From positions 1 through 64,000 of the forward strand of contig CAJQON010000017.1 in the NCBI GenBank assembly GCA_905479995.1: a stretch of DNA of 64,000 nucleotides. The letters run 5' to 3'. The notes below the pieces were generated by a model. The model saw only the letters and a list, made by a program, of their open reading frames with translations, was not told the DNA's origin and did not search any database. Positions within the stretch are counted from its first letter, which is position 1. Each line of letters opens with the position of its first letter. Below, piece after piece: positions 26,066 to 35,822 of the stretch. Source of the stretch: an uncultured Flavobacteriales bacterium. GTDB taxonomy: Bacteria > Bacteroidota > Bacteroidia > Flavobacteriales_E > Vicingaceae. Made by a program: the position numbers and the translations under genes.

Positions 26066-28189
26066 CTACTGAACAATTAATTTATGTGTTTTAATATGGT
26101 TGTCAGCGTTAAATTCAATAAAATAAATTCCAGGTGAAAGCGATTGATTTTCATCTATAGCTAAGGTATATTTTCCAGGTGTAAATGCTTTTCCGCCAAT
26201 TACATTAGTTACTACTTGTCCTAGCGAGTTTTTTAAATGAATGCTTAAGTTAGAAACCTGATCTAATACGCTAAAGGTTATTTTTGCACTTGAGTTTGTA
26301 GGGTTTGGGAAAACATTAAAACTTCCAATGTTTGCATGTTCTTCAACACCAACACCAATACCAATGTTTAAATTGTCTAAGTAAATATCGTTACCACCAT
26401 CTGATTCAAATTCAAATTTTAATCGAAGGTTGGTAGATAAACCAAGCGAAGTGAAGTCTAAAGAATGTTCAACCCATTCTGATGAAGTTGGAACAAATAA
26501 GCTCGGATGAACCGGTGCAGTAACCAAATTTAATGCAGCAAATAATGACTTTTTTAATACCCATGATGCTCCGCATGTTGTAGAATAGTATATTAATAGT
26601 TTATCGCTGTTAGATGAATTTCGTTGAGCGAAAGCTACCTTAATTCTAATTACTTTGTTGGATGAAGTTGATAGGTTGTATGATGGACTTATAAGGAAGT
26701 CTACATCAGTAGAGCTAGCTCCAGCAGTAAAATTTCGTAATCGAACTGATCGAGATCCAGAAGCCATTGCAGCAGTTGAACTTTCCCAGTCATAATTGTC
26801 AGTTCCACTACCAATAATCCAATCATTAGAAAATTGTGAAGAATTATCAAATCCATCAAGAATTGGGGCACTGTAATCTGCAGTTAAAGAACTTACGGTT
26901 ATAATAGCACTCTTATATAAAAAATCAGCACCAACAGAATTTGATGGGCGATGAGTTACGCCATAAATTCCTGCTGTATTGTAAGTAATAATTGGTGTCC
27001 CAGATGCAGAACTAGCAGGAGAACCTCCAGTAAATGTCCAGTTATAACCAGTTGGAGCTCCATTGTAAGAATCATCTGCAAAGAATACTGTAGCACCTTC
27101 ACAAATAAACTCTTTGTCATAAGTAAAGTCAGCAATTGGAGCGCAGTTTGGTATTGTGTAAGGATTGTTTACACCTGTAGCATTAAGGTTTGTAGTAGTG
27201 CTTAGTTGGGCTAATCCTATTAAGTTGTTTGTGTTGTTTAGCGTGCTTTCCATAGCGATCTTTTGCTCTAAGGTAAACATGTTTTGACAGTTATCGTAGC
27301 TCATGTAGTTTTCAATTTGGTCTACTACATTTGTTCCATAAGGGTCTGGTCCAGTTGCATCATTAACGCAAGTGTTTTGAGTTGTATTGCAGGTGTAAGT
27401 GTCTGTAGAAGCAGGAGGAGTATCACAGATTCTGTCACCAGAATTAGAACAATGATTTCCACAGCTACTTTGAAATGTATGTAAAAGACCAAAACAATGG
27501 CCAACTTCGTGGGTTAATGTTCTGTCGGTTGCATTAAAATAAGTGTCATCAACCACTACACCAAAAGTAGCATCAATTCCTGAATAAGGAAATTGAGCAT
27601 ATCCAAGTGTTAGACCTGATGATGAACCATCAATATGATCTACAACCCAAATGTTAAAATACTTTTTACTGTCCCAAAAACTTAAAGCTTTACCAGGGTC
27701 ATGGAAATTTGCACTCGAAGCATCTTCCATTCTTACAATTCCTTCAGTACAATCTCCGTTTGGATCTAAGTGTGCTAATCGAAACTCTATGTCCATACTC
27801 ATGGCAACAGATTTGAATAATGCTCGAGTATTAACGGTGTCTGCGTTTAAGCGTTGAAAATCTATATTTAACCGATTAATAGCAGCTTCAATTGTTGCTT
27901 TTGTTACATAGCCTACTCCTCCATCATGAGTAATGTTGTGTACTACAACAGGTATAATATAAGGAGATGCTTTTTTTGAACTGGATAGGTTTGTTTTGTT
28001 GTCAATGTTACTTCTTATTTGCTGCATCATTGCTTCTCTTTCTTGAAGCAATCCAGGGTTTTGTTTTACTTGTTCTTGAAAATTTTCTTCAGTATGACAC
28101 CAGTTTCCGATTCTCGTTGTTTGTGCTTGAGTATTTAGGAATATTAACGTTAAAGCAATTACCGTGAGGGTAGTCTTAAATAATTTCAT
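26066..28189 (-). CDS. Second secreted M43-type zinc metalloprotease with PKD and T9SS sorting domains
   Basis: 707 aa, a close paralogue of the 23779-25905 protease, with the same domain order. A signal peptide is at 1-22. The zinc motif HEVGHCFGLLH is at residues 227-237, the same positions as in the paralogue, with MSY following. A Cys-rich loop, a PKD domain and a C-terminal sorting domain (SFNVFPNPTNSSAKI, ending KTHKLIVQ) follow. The pair probably arose by tandem duplication. The differences (for example Y to L within the zinc motif and divergent jelly-roll sequence) suggest different substrates. Confidence 0.94.
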   Translation of the reverse strand: MKLFKTTLTVIALTLIFLNTQAQTTRIGNWCHTEENFQEQVKQNPGLLQEREAMMQQIRSNIDNKTNLSSSKKASPYIIPVVVHNITHDGGVGYVTKATIEAAINRLNIDFQRLNADTVNTRALFKSVAMSMDIEFRLAHLDPNGDCTEGIVRMEDASSANFHDPGKALSFWDSKKYFNIWVVDHIDGSSSGLTLGYAQFPYSGIDATFGVVVDDTYFNATDRTLTHEVGHCFGLLHTFQSSCGNHCSNSGDRICDTPPASTDTYTCNTTQNTCVNDATGPDPYGTNVVDQIENYMSYDNCQNMFTLEQKIAMESTLNNTNNLIGLAQLSTTTNLNATGVNNPYTIPNCAPIADFTYDKEFICEGATVFFADDSYNGAPTGYNWTFTGGSPASSASGTPIITYNTAGIYGVTHRPSNSVGADFLYKSAIITVSSLTADYSAPILDGFDNSSQFSNDWIIGSGTDNYDWESSTAAMASGSRSVRLRNFTAGASSTDVDFLISPSYNLSTSSNKVIRIKVAFAQRNSSNSDKLLIYYSTTCGASWVLKKSLFAALNLVTAPVHPSLFVPTSSEWVEHSLDFTSLGLSTNLRLKFEFESDGGNDIYLDNLNIGIGVGVEEHANIGSFNVFPNPTNSSAKITFSVLDQVSNLSIHLKNSLGQVVTNVIGGKAFTPGKYTLAIDENQSLSPGIYFIEFNADNHIKTHKLIVQ

Positions 28190-28336
28190 CGTTCTCGAAA
28201 GGTTTTTAGTTTGTCCTATTAAGCATTTAAGGCAATAAATAGGGTTTTAATGCGAACCAAATTTAATAAAAATTAATGACTTATAAATATGGCTTTAGCA
28301 TAGGTATCTATTGAGAATAAGCGGTAGGCAGATGTG

Positions 28337-29059
28337 TTATTCGGAAACATCTCTAACAGAGCATATTACATTTTGTTGAAGACCTTTTTCGAAAATAAAC
28401 CTTGCTACAATGGTTGCTGTATCTTCAGGTTGAGCTAAGTCACCATTTTCTTTGTATTCAATAAAACGTTCAATGTTTGAGAATCCTTCTTTACTAGATG
28501 TTCTAATGGTTTCTTGCATGCCAGTATCAATAATTCCTGGAGCAAGGCTTAAAATATTTAGATTTGAACCATTAATTAAAGCCTCTTCTTTAAGCACTTG
28601 GCTAAACATGTCTAAACCGGCTTTTGTTGCACAATATACATTCCATCCGTCAATTGCACTTCTTCCTGCACCAGAACTAATGTTTAAAATTAGTTTGTCT
28701 GAATTACTGCTTGTGTAGCTAGCAATAAAATTGTTGGTTAAAATAGATGGAGCTATGAGGTTAATAGAGTAGGATTTAATAATCTCATCATTGTTTACTT
28801 TTCCCACATAGTTTACATCGCCTACAATTCCGGCATTGTTAATTAGTACTATAGAATCGGTATTGGACAATACAGGAAATTGAAAAGTCTTCACTTTGTT
28901 TAAATCACCTAAATCTAATGTAGTGTGTTGGTAATTTTGGTGGCTAAAGTCATTGTTTCGTGAAAAGCCATAAACAAAGTTATTATTGTCTTTAAGTAGC
29001 AATTTGGTGAGAGATAGTCCAAGTCCTTGGCTCGATCCTGTTATAAAAAAGTAATTCAT
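28337..29059 (-). CDS. Short-chain dehydrogenase/reductase
   Basis: 240 aa, classical SDR fold. The cofactor motif TGSSQGLG is at residues 7-14, NNAG at about 74-77, and the catalytic Ser/Tyr/Lys are in NISSGAG and YCATKAG (YxxxK). The C-terminal LAPGIIDTGMQ block is typical of small SDRs such as sepiapterin or benzil reductase types; the substrate cannot be fixed. It starts 1 nt after the stop of the PLP gene at 29061, so it is cotranscribed with it. Confidence 0.9.
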   Translation of the reverse strand: MNYFFITGSSQGLGLSLTKLLLKDNNNFVYGFSRNNDFSHQNYQHTTLDLGDLNKVKTFQFPVLSNTDSIVLINNAGIVGDVNYVGKVNNDEIIKSYSINLIAPSILTNNFIASYTSSNSDKLILNISSGAGRSAIDGWNVYCATKAGLDMFSQVLKEEALINGSNLNILSLAPGIIDTGMQETIRTSSKEGFSNIERFIEYKENGDLAQPEDTATIVARFIFEKGLQQNVICSVRDVSE

Positions 29060-29060
29060 A

Positions 29061-30200
29061 TTAGTTTAATGCTTGTTTTAAATCATCAATTAAGTCAGTA
29101 ACATCTTCTACGCCAACACTTAGTCTTATCAGCGACTCTACTACTCCGCTTTTTTCTCTTTCTTCTTTTGGAATAGAGGCATGAGTCATGGTTGCAGGAT
29201 GGCCAATTAAAGACTCTACACCTCCCAATGATTCTGCTAAAGCAAATATTTTTACTTTTTTAACAATTCGTAAGGCATCTTCAAGGTTGTTTCCTTTAAG
29301 GTTAAAAGAAATCATTCCGCCAAATCCTCTCATCTGTTTTTTTGCAACTTCATGGTTGGGATGGCTTTCAAACCCTGGCCAATAAACCTTGTCTACCATG
29401 GGCTGTTCTGCTAAAAAGTGTGCAATAGCTTCACCGTTTTCACAGTGTCTTTGAACCCTAAGGTGTAGTGTTTTTATGCCTCTTAGCACTAAAAATGAAT
29501 CTTGAGGGCCACAAACTGCTCCACTGCTGTTTTGAATTCTATATATTTCTTTAGCTATTTTATCGTCATTACAAATTAAAGCACCCATTACAATGTCAGA
29601 ATGCCCACCCAAATATTTTGTTGCAGAATGCATTACAATATCAGCACCTAAATCTAAAGGGTTTTGCAAATAAGGAGTAGCAAAAGTATTGTCAACAGCC
29701 AACATAATGTTGTTGGTTTTTGTAATTTTTGAGATGGCTTCAATGTCCACAATATTCATCATTGGATTGGTTGGAGTTTCTACCCAAATTAATTTTGTAT
29801 TTGAATTTACATTGGCTTTAATTGCAATAGTATCGTACATGGATACAAAATTAAACTTGATGCCATACTTTTCGAAAATTGTTTTGAAAATTCGGTAAGA
29901 CCCACCGTATAAATCATTTGTAGAAATTACTTCATCGCCAGGATTAAGCATTTTTATAATGCAATCTATTGCGGCTAAACCAGAACCAAAACAAGCACCA
30001 TGCTTCCCATTTTCAATTGCGGCTAAATTTTTTTCTAACGCGTGTCTTGTAGGGTTTTGAGAACGAGAATATTCATATCCTTTATGATTTCCTATGCCAT
30101 CCTGAACGTAGGTTGATGTTTGGTAAATAGGAGTCATAATTGCTCCTGTTGCTGTATCAGGCTCTAAACCACCATGGATTGCCTTTGTTCCAAACTTCAT
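29061..30200 (-). CDS. Cystathionine gamma-synthase/gamma-lyase family PLP enzyme
   Basis: 379 aa, full-length transsulfuration enzyme. PLP-lysine is K195 in HSATKYLGGHSD; other blocks are YEYSRSQNPTRHALE, GSGLAAIDCI and ETPTNPMMNIVDIE. The C-terminal AESLGGVESLIGHPATMTHASIP is typical of both synthase and lyase, which sequence alone does not separate. The presence of cystathionine beta-synthase at 37089 makes a cystathionine gamma-lyase (cysteine from methionine) possible. It is upstream of the SDR gene with a one-base gap. Confidence 0.94.
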   Translation of the reverse strand: MKFGTKAIHGGLEPDTATGAIMTPIYQTSTYVQDGIGNHKGYEYSRSQNPTRHALEKNLAAIENGKHGACFGSGLAAIDCIIKMLNPGDEVISTNDLYGGSYRIFKTIFEKYGIKFNFVSMYDTIAIKANVNSNTKLIWVETPTNPMMNIVDIEAISKITKTNNIMLAVDNTFATPYLQNPLDLGADIVMHSATKYLGGHSDIVMGALICNDDKIAKEIYRIQNSSGAVCGPQDSFLVLRGIKTLHLRVQRHCENGEAIAHFLAEQPMVDKVYWPGFESHPNHEVAKKQMRGFGGMISFNLKGNNLEDALRIVKKVKIFALAESLGGVESLIGHPATMTHASIPKEEREKSGVVESLIRLSVGVEDVTDLIDDLKQALN

Positions 30201-30253
30201 ATTTTTAGTATCTGCGATATCTCTCTATTTTAGGATAACAAATATAGTTTATT

Positions 30254-31714
30254 CTATATGTTTTGTTGGAGATTGGAAAGGTTATTTTGGTTTAAAATAT
30301 TGTGGTAGTGTTCGTAGCGAGACATAATTTCGTTTACATATTTATAGGTAATGTGTCCCTTGCAATACCCATGTCTTACAACATCGTCTTTATAATATTT
30401 AAGTTCAGATTTGTGCAGTAGGTAGTATCCAACATCTTCCCATATGGCAGGATTATCACTGTATTTTTTTGCCAAACGTTGAGCATCTAAAACATGACCT
30501 GGCCCTACATTGTATGACGCTAACACAAATTTTATTCTTTCGGTTGTGTCTGGTACAGTACTTATCCACATTTTATCTAGGTATTTAATGTATTTAATTC
30601 CTGCAATAATGTTTGCTTCGGCTGAAGAAGAAGTATCTACACCAAACTTTTTTCCTGTAGCTGGCATAAATTGCATTAATCCAAACGAACCGCCCCAACC
30701 TATGGCTTTATTATTAAAATGAGATTCTTGATAGATTAAAGAAGCCAATAGTTCCCAGTCCCAATTAATTTTTGGGGCATGTTTTTTTAGAAGGTTGTCA
30801 TAGCCAGAAATAGATCCACTAGTTAAAGTGTAATACTGATTGGAAACCCTTTTGTTATGCCCGTTTTTATTGCTAAAATATTTGTAGTAGAGTTGTTTGA
30901 ATTTTTTGGATTTTTGAAATTTGATTAGCCATTCGTTTATGGAAGTGGTCAAACTATCGCTATTTGATCTGGTTGCCCAAGCAATTTTTTGATCTAGACT
31001 AATGGTCATGCTAACATCAATATTGGGATGGTCCCACTGCGTAACTAGTGCAATGTTTTTGTCAGCAATGGTGTAATCAATTTTCTTCTTGGCTACTTGT
31101 TCAATTAAAGCTTCCATAGTAGTCTCTCCTGGAACAGTTTTTATTTTTATTGCTGCACCAATTTCATTCGATAAGTTTTTTAACCGTGGAAAAAAAGAAG
31201 AGCCTTCCCTAACAATTACCTCTTTGTTGGCTAAATCTAAAGGTGATTGAAGTGTTGCGCTTTTTAGATCAGCTTTACTCAGCTTTCTCCAATTGTCGGG
31301 CTTACGTTGTATTAATACTTGCTTGGTAATAATGATAGGTTCTGTAAAATTAATGTGTTGTAACCTTTCTTTGGTAATGGTTAGGTTTGCAGCAACTATA
31401 TCTCCCTTGCCAGATTTTAAATTTACAAACACACTGTCCATGTTTTTTATCGGAATTATTTCTAATTCTAGATTAATGTGTTTGGCATATTTTTGGAGTA
31501 ATTCATATTCAAAGCCCATAGGGTTTCCTTTGTATAAGAAATAACTTGTTGCACTATAATTAATCAATGCGATTAGTTTCTTTTCTTTTTTAATGTGGGT
31601 TAAATCCTTATAAAGTAAAGGTGTTTTTGAGTCGTCAGCTCCATCAGAAGAACTACAGCAATTGAAAATCAATGCTATTAAAATGGGTAAAACGTATCGA
31701 AAACAATTGTTCAT
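30254..31714 (-). CDS. mltF: MltF-like membrane-bound lytic transglycosylase
   Basis: 486 aa lipoprotein (CC at residues 19-20 after a hydrophobic stretch). Residues about 40-280 are a family 3 solute-binding domain (MGFEYELLQKYAKHINLELEII, LTITKERLQHINFTEP). About 310-470 is an SLT lysozyme-like domain: catalytic E330 in SLIYQESHFN, then GSFGLMQFMP and the ASYNVGPGHVLDAQ block. MltF cleaves peptidoglycan between MurNAc and GlcNAc with formation of an anhydro ring. It probably sits in the periplasm, anchored to a membrane. Confidence 0.93.
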   Translation of the reverse strand: MNNCFRYVLPILIALIFNCCSSSDGADDSKTPLLYKDLTHIKKEKKLIALINYSATSYFLYKGNPMGFEYELLQKYAKHINLELEIIPIKNMDSVFVNLKSGKGDIVAANLTITKERLQHINFTEPIIITKQVLIQRKPDNWRKLSKADLKSATLQSPLDLANKEVIVREGSSFFPRLKNLSNEIGAAIKIKTVPGETTMEALIEQVAKKKIDYTIADKNIALVTQWDHPNIDVSMTISLDQKIAWATRSNSDSLTTSINEWLIKFQKSKKFKQLYYKYFSNKNGHNKRVSNQYYTLTSGSISGYDNLLKKHAPKINWDWELLASLIYQESHFNNKAIGWGGSFGLMQFMPATGKKFGVDTSSSAEANIIAGIKYIKYLDKMWISTVPDTTERIKFVLASYNVGPGHVLDAQRLAKKYSDNPAIWEDVGYYLLHKSELKYYKDDVVRHGYCKGHITYKYVNEIMSRYEHYHNILNQNNLSNLQQNI

Positions 31715-31809
31715 TTAAAAAGGTGTGATAAATATCTTTTGGAAGAAAAAAGGTATTGCTAATTTAGTCGTTTTATAATTTACGTGAAAAATAATAAATT
31801 GTTTGGTTA

Positions 31810-33921
31810 TTGAATAATCTTAGAAAAATATTAATAGTGTTAAGCTTTATAGTAGTCTCTAAAGTATCCTATGCTGGAGCATTAGAGTCAGGTTTTGAAG
31901 CGCTTCAAATTCACGATTATTTTAAAGCAAAAAAAATATTTTATAAAGCATTAAAAAAGTATCCTGCTTCGGCATCTTTTGGTTTAAGTCAAATTTATTC
32001 TCTTAATAATAATCCATTTTACAATTTAGATTCAGCTTTATTTTATGCTAAACTATCGGTAAACACTTATTACATCAAAACCAGCGATAAGCAAAAAATC
32101 AAGATTAAATTATTGGGAATAGATACTGTTTCGGTGTGTTTAAATAGAGATAAGATAGATGACTTGTGTTTTAATGCTGCTCGGCAAAAGAATACAATAG
32201 AGGGCTACAATCATTTTATAAAAATGAATGAAACAGCACTTCAATACCAAAAGGCTTTGGTTAGTAGAAATAAACTCGCTTTTGTTCAAGCTAAGAAAGA
32301 AAACACTTCTTTAGCTTATCAAAATTTTATTGAAACATATCCTTTTGCCAAAGAAATTAATGAGGCAAAAGCGCGTTACGACAAACAGCTTTTTAAAGAA
32401 TATACTGTAAATAATACTTTAGAGGGGAACTTACTTTTTATAACAGAACATCCTAAAAGTTATTTTGTAAAGGAAGCACAAGAAAATATATATAACCTGG
32501 CAACAATAGATAAATCATTGTCGGCATATTATAATTTTATTAAAACATATTCATCCAATATATTTGTTCCTAAGGCATGGAGAAATGTATATAATTTGTC
32601 AACTCAAATTCATACTTCCGAAAACATCAAACACTTTTTAAAACAATATCCTGAATATCCTTTTAAAGAAGAATTAGAACGGGATTACCTGTTAGCAAAT
32701 GCGAAGTATTTTACAATTAAAACGAACAATAAATGGGGGTTTGTAAACGACAAATTAGAGCTTGTCATTTCTCCCATGTATGATTGGGTTGATAATTTTT
32801 ATGAAGGAGTTGCTGCAGTAGAGCTCAATAATAAAGTAGGATTTATTAATAAAGAACAAGCAACAGTAATTGCATTTGAATATGATGAAGCAGAATCGTT
32901 TGTAGATGGTTTAGCCATAGTTAGTAAAAATGAAAAATATGGACTAATTAACAGGTCTGGAGAATTAATAGTGCCCATTATTTACGATGAGATTGGGTCA
33001 ACAAAAAATAAGTACATATCTATAGAGTTAAATGGTAAGTATGGCTTTATAGACCGTCAAGGAAAATTGAAGTTAGGGATGGAATACGAATCGGTAGGTG
33101 ATTTTAATAGCGGAGTAGCCTACGTAAAACAAAATGGATTGTATGGAATTATTGATACGAATTTATATTACGTTATTAAACCAAAATTTGAATGGATTGA
33201 CAACCTTGAAAACAGCTTTGTTCGGGTTAAAGAAAACGGGTTGTATGGTGTAATTGATGTTAAAGGGGAGTACATAATTGATCCAATTTATAACCAATTG
33301 ACAGAGGTAGAAAATGGATACATATTGGTAGTTAAAGGAGATAAATATGGCTATTTAGAGCCAAATGGAAATGCAATTGCACCAGTTAATTTTGATTTTG
33401 TTGAAGGGGTATTGAATTGGGGGTTATTTAATAGCTTAGGATTTGCACGAGTTGTATCAGAAGGGAATTATGGGTTGATTGATACTGCAGCAAATCGATT
33501 TGTACCTGCATTGTTTGAGGATGTTGGAGCAATGTCGGAAGATATGATTGCTATAAAAAGACATGGTAAATGGGGATATTGCGATTACGATACTAAACTT
33601 AAAATCCCCTACAATTATGATTATGCTTCGGGGTTTATTAAGGAGTTTGCTTTTGTTCAATTGGATGGGCTATTTGGTGTAATTGATAAAAAAGGAACTT
33701 ATACCATAACTCCTCAATATGAAATAATGGAATGGTTTTATAATGAGCTTTTGTTGGTAAAGAGAGATGGTTTTTATGGTTTAATTGATCAAGAGAATAC
33801 AGTTGTATTGCCAATTGAATTCGAAAAAATTGAATTGATGGAAACCGAAAATCTTCTTCGATTATTTAAAAATAATGGATTTATATATAAGCCTATCTCA
33901 ACTGTTTTAAATAATGGATAG
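31810..33921 (+). CDS. Exported WG-repeat protein
   Basis: 703 aa starting at TTG. Residues 1-22 are a signal peptide. Residues about 24-300 are helical and TPR/SEL-like in look (ALESGFEALQIHDYFKAKKIF). From about residue 300 there are eleven WG repeats, each with a (W/Y/F)G(F/I/L/V)(I/V)(D/N) core, such as WGFVND, VGFINKE, YGLINRS, YGFIDRQ, WGYCDYD and FGVIDKK. WG proteins are common in Bacteroidota; the function is unknown, perhaps a beta-propeller-like binding surface. It overlaps the next gene by 8 nt. Confidence 0.88.
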   Translation: MNNLRKILIVLSFIVVSKVSYAGALESGFEALQIHDYFKAKKIFYKALKKYPASASFGLSQIYSLNNNPFYNLDSALFYAKLSVNTYYIKTSDKQKIKIKLLGIDTVSVCLNRDKIDDLCFNAARQKNTIEGYNHFIKMNETALQYQKALVSRNKLAFVQAKKENTSLAYQNFIETYPFAKEINEAKARYDKQLFKEYTVNNTLEGNLLFITEHPKSYFVKEAQENIYNLATIDKSLSAYYNFIKTYSSNIFVPKAWRNVYNLSTQIHTSENIKHFLKQYPEYPFKEELERDYLLANAKYFTIKTNNKWGFVNDKLELVISPMYDWVDNFYEGVAAVELNNKVGFINKEQATVIAFEYDEAESFVDGLAIVSKNEKYGLINRSGELIVPIIYDEIGSTKNKYISIELNGKYGFIDRQGKLKLGMEYESVGDFNSGVAYVKQNGLYGIIDTNLYYVIKPKFEWIDNLENSFVRVKENGLYGVIDVKGEYIIDPIYNQLTEVENGYILVVKGDKYGYLEPNGNAIAPVNFDFVEGVLNWGLFNSLGFARVVSEGNYGLIDTAANRFVPALFEDVGAMSEDMIAIKRHGKWGYCDYDTKLKIPYNYDYASGFIKEFAFVQLDGLFGVIDKKGTYTITPQYEIMEWFYNELLLVKRDGFYGLIDQENTVVLPIEFEKIELMETENLLRLFKNNGFIYKPISTVLNNG

Positions 33922-34534
33922 GTTAAAAGAATATCTAGTTTCAGGATTGGGAAAAAAGCTTCCAGGAAAGGATGCTCATCAAGAAGCAGCACCTTATAGG
34001 AAAGTAAATTATGAGACTAAAGATTTGGGTGCCGCTCGCAAAAGTGCAGTGTTAATTTTGCTTTACTTCAAAAAAGATGAACCATACATCAATTTAATTC
34101 AACGACCTGTTTATGAGGGAACACATAGTGGTCAAATTGCATTTCCAGGAGGAAAAGAAGAAGATACTGATTCAGATATGGAGTTCACAGCATTGCGAGA
34201 AGCCAATGAAGAAGTAGGCGTAATAATTGAAGATGTTCAGGTTTTAGGACAGCTAACTGAAGTGTATATACCTGTTAGTAATTTTTTAGTCGCTCCATTT
34301 GTTGGGATAATCAATTATACCCCTAAATTTATTCCAGATGCTAGAGAAGTGGAAGAGGTGTTGGAATTGAAATTGGCTGACTTAATTAATTTTGAAACCT
34401 TAATACCACACAAAATTAAGCTTGGAAATGGATTGAATATGGAAGTGCCTACATTTCAGTTTAATGAGAAAGTTATTTGGGGAGCAACTGCATTAATGCT
34501 AAATGAATTGCGCTGGCTCATGGCCAACTATTGA
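33914..34534 (+). CDS. NUDIX hydrolase, CoA diphosphatase type
   Basis: 206 aa. The NUDIX region (FPGGKEEDTDSDMEFTALRE followed by ANEEVG) has the PGGK and TALRE/EEVG elements typical of CoA pyrophosphatases (NudL, NUDT7/8), which cleave CoA to phosphopantetheine and 3',5'-ADP. QIAFPGGK and ANEEVGV are conserved. It begins within the WG-repeat gene (8 nt overlap) and so may be translated from the same message. The substrate assignment is probable, not proven. Confidence 0.85.
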   Translation: MDRLKEYLVSGLGKKLPGKDAHQEAAPYRKVNYETKDLGAARKSAVLILLYFKKDEPYINLIQRPVYEGTHSGQIAFPGGKEEDTDSDMEFTALREANEEVGVIIEDVQVLGQLTEVYIPVSNFLVAPFVGIINYTPKFIPDAREVEEVLELKLADLINFETLIPHKIKLGNGLNMEVPTFQFNEKVIWGATALMLNELRWLMANY

Positions 34535-34536
34535 AA

Positions 34537-35766
34537 TTATTCAAAATCTGGGTACAACAAGTATTTCTTACGTGTTTCTTTAAATTTTTTGATGCCTGGC
34601 TTCCAACTGTTGTATATTTCTTTCTCGCTTATACCACTTTTTAATTGAGTTTGTAACTTGTCGGTTCCAGCCAATCGATTAAACGAACCGTTAAAAAAGT
34701 CTTCTTTGTTTGGGTAGTTTTTATAAATGTCTATTAGCCAAAACAGATTAATGTGACTGTTTTTTTTCATGTAGTCATTGCCAAACTCACTCAAGTTATA
34801 ACCCATACACTTTTTATTAACCAATTTAGGAGATTTAGCTCCTTCCATACTTGTTGGCGTAAAACTAAATCGATCAGATTTAATGGTTGGGTGTCCTAAT
34901 ACTTGGAAAGGACTTGCCGTTCCTCTTCCAACACTTATTGGTGTTCCTTCAAAAAGGCACAGTGATGGGTAAAGGTAAATAGATGACATGTTGGGAAGAT
35001 TGGGAGAAGGTTTAATTGGTAATTTATAGTAAGTAGAATGGGTATAGTTAAGCACTTTAATAACCGTTAAATTGCATTTTATACCATTGGCTAACCAGCC
35101 TTCGCTATTAATCATTTCACTATATTCACCTACGGTCATGCCATGTACAATAGGCACTTTGTGCATACCAACAAACGATTTAAATTCGTCTTCCAATACA
35201 GGTCCATCAACATAATGTCCATTTGGGTTCGGTCTATCCAAAACCAATAAAGGAATGTTTTTTTCTGCACAAGCCTCCATTACATAGTGTAATGTCGAAA
35301 TATAAGTATAGAATCTAGCTCCTACATCTTGTATGTCAAAAACCATTACATCAATGTCATTGAGTTGCTCTGGAGTAGGTTTTTTGTTTTTACCATACAA
35401 AGACACAATTGTAAGTCCTGTTTTTTTATCGATATCCGAACTAACCTTCTCTCCCGCATCTGCTTTACCTCTAAAACCGTGTTCTGGACTAAATACTTTT
35501 TCTACATTTATGCCAAGAGCAACAAGTGAATCAACCAAATGAGTTTGGTTAAGCATAGAGCTATGGTTAGCAACAATCCCAACCCTTTTTTCTGATAAGC
35601 TAGGTAAGTAAAGTTTGGTTCTTTCGGCAGCTACAACCAATGGTGGTTGTATTAGTGTTGGTTCAACCACAACTTTAGTTGCGTTTTTAGTTGGTTGATC
35701 CTGTGCAGAACACTGCAAACAAAGCAAGCCAATCAATAATACATTAAAAAAAACCTTTACAGACAT
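34537..35766 (-). CDS. namZ: Exo-beta-N-acetylmuramidase of the NamZ (DUF1343) family
   Basis: 409 aa. An N-terminal export signal (FFNVLLIGLLCLQCSAQ) could be a lipoprotein signal with Cys19 or an ordinary signal peptide. The rest matches the DUF1343/NamZ family: RVGIVANHSSML, VFSPEHGFRGKADAGEKV, DIQDVGARFYTYISTLHYVMEAC, DRPNPNGHYVDGPVL and LCLFEGTPISVGRGTASPFQ. NamZ releases terminal MurNAc from peptidoglycan fragments. It ends 2 nt from the convergent NUDIX gene. Together with MltF it suggests cell-wall recycling. Confidence 0.92.
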   Translation of the reverse strand: MSVKVFFNVLLIGLLCLQCSAQDQPTKNATKVVVEPTLIQPPLVVAAERTKLYLPSLSEKRVGIVANHSSMLNQTHLVDSLVALGINVEKVFSPEHGFRGKADAGEKVSSDIDKKTGLTIVSLYGKNKKPTPEQLNDIDVMVFDIQDVGARFYTYISTLHYVMEACAEKNIPLLVLDRPNPNGHYVDGPVLEDEFKSFVGMHKVPIVHGMTVGEYSEMINSEGWLANGIKCNLTVIKVLNYTHSTYYKLPIKPSPNLPNMSSIYLYPSLCLFEGTPISVGRGTASPFQVLGHPTIKSDRFSFTPTSMEGAKSPKLVNKKCMGYNLSEFGNDYMKKNSHINLFWLIDIYKNYPNKEDFFNGSFNRLAGTDKLQTQLKSGISEKEIYNSWKPGIKKFKETRKKYLLYPDFE

Positions 35767-35822
35767 ACTCTAATTCAAATTATTACTTTTGTTAAACAAC
35801 CATCAAATGTAAGCTCAAAAAG

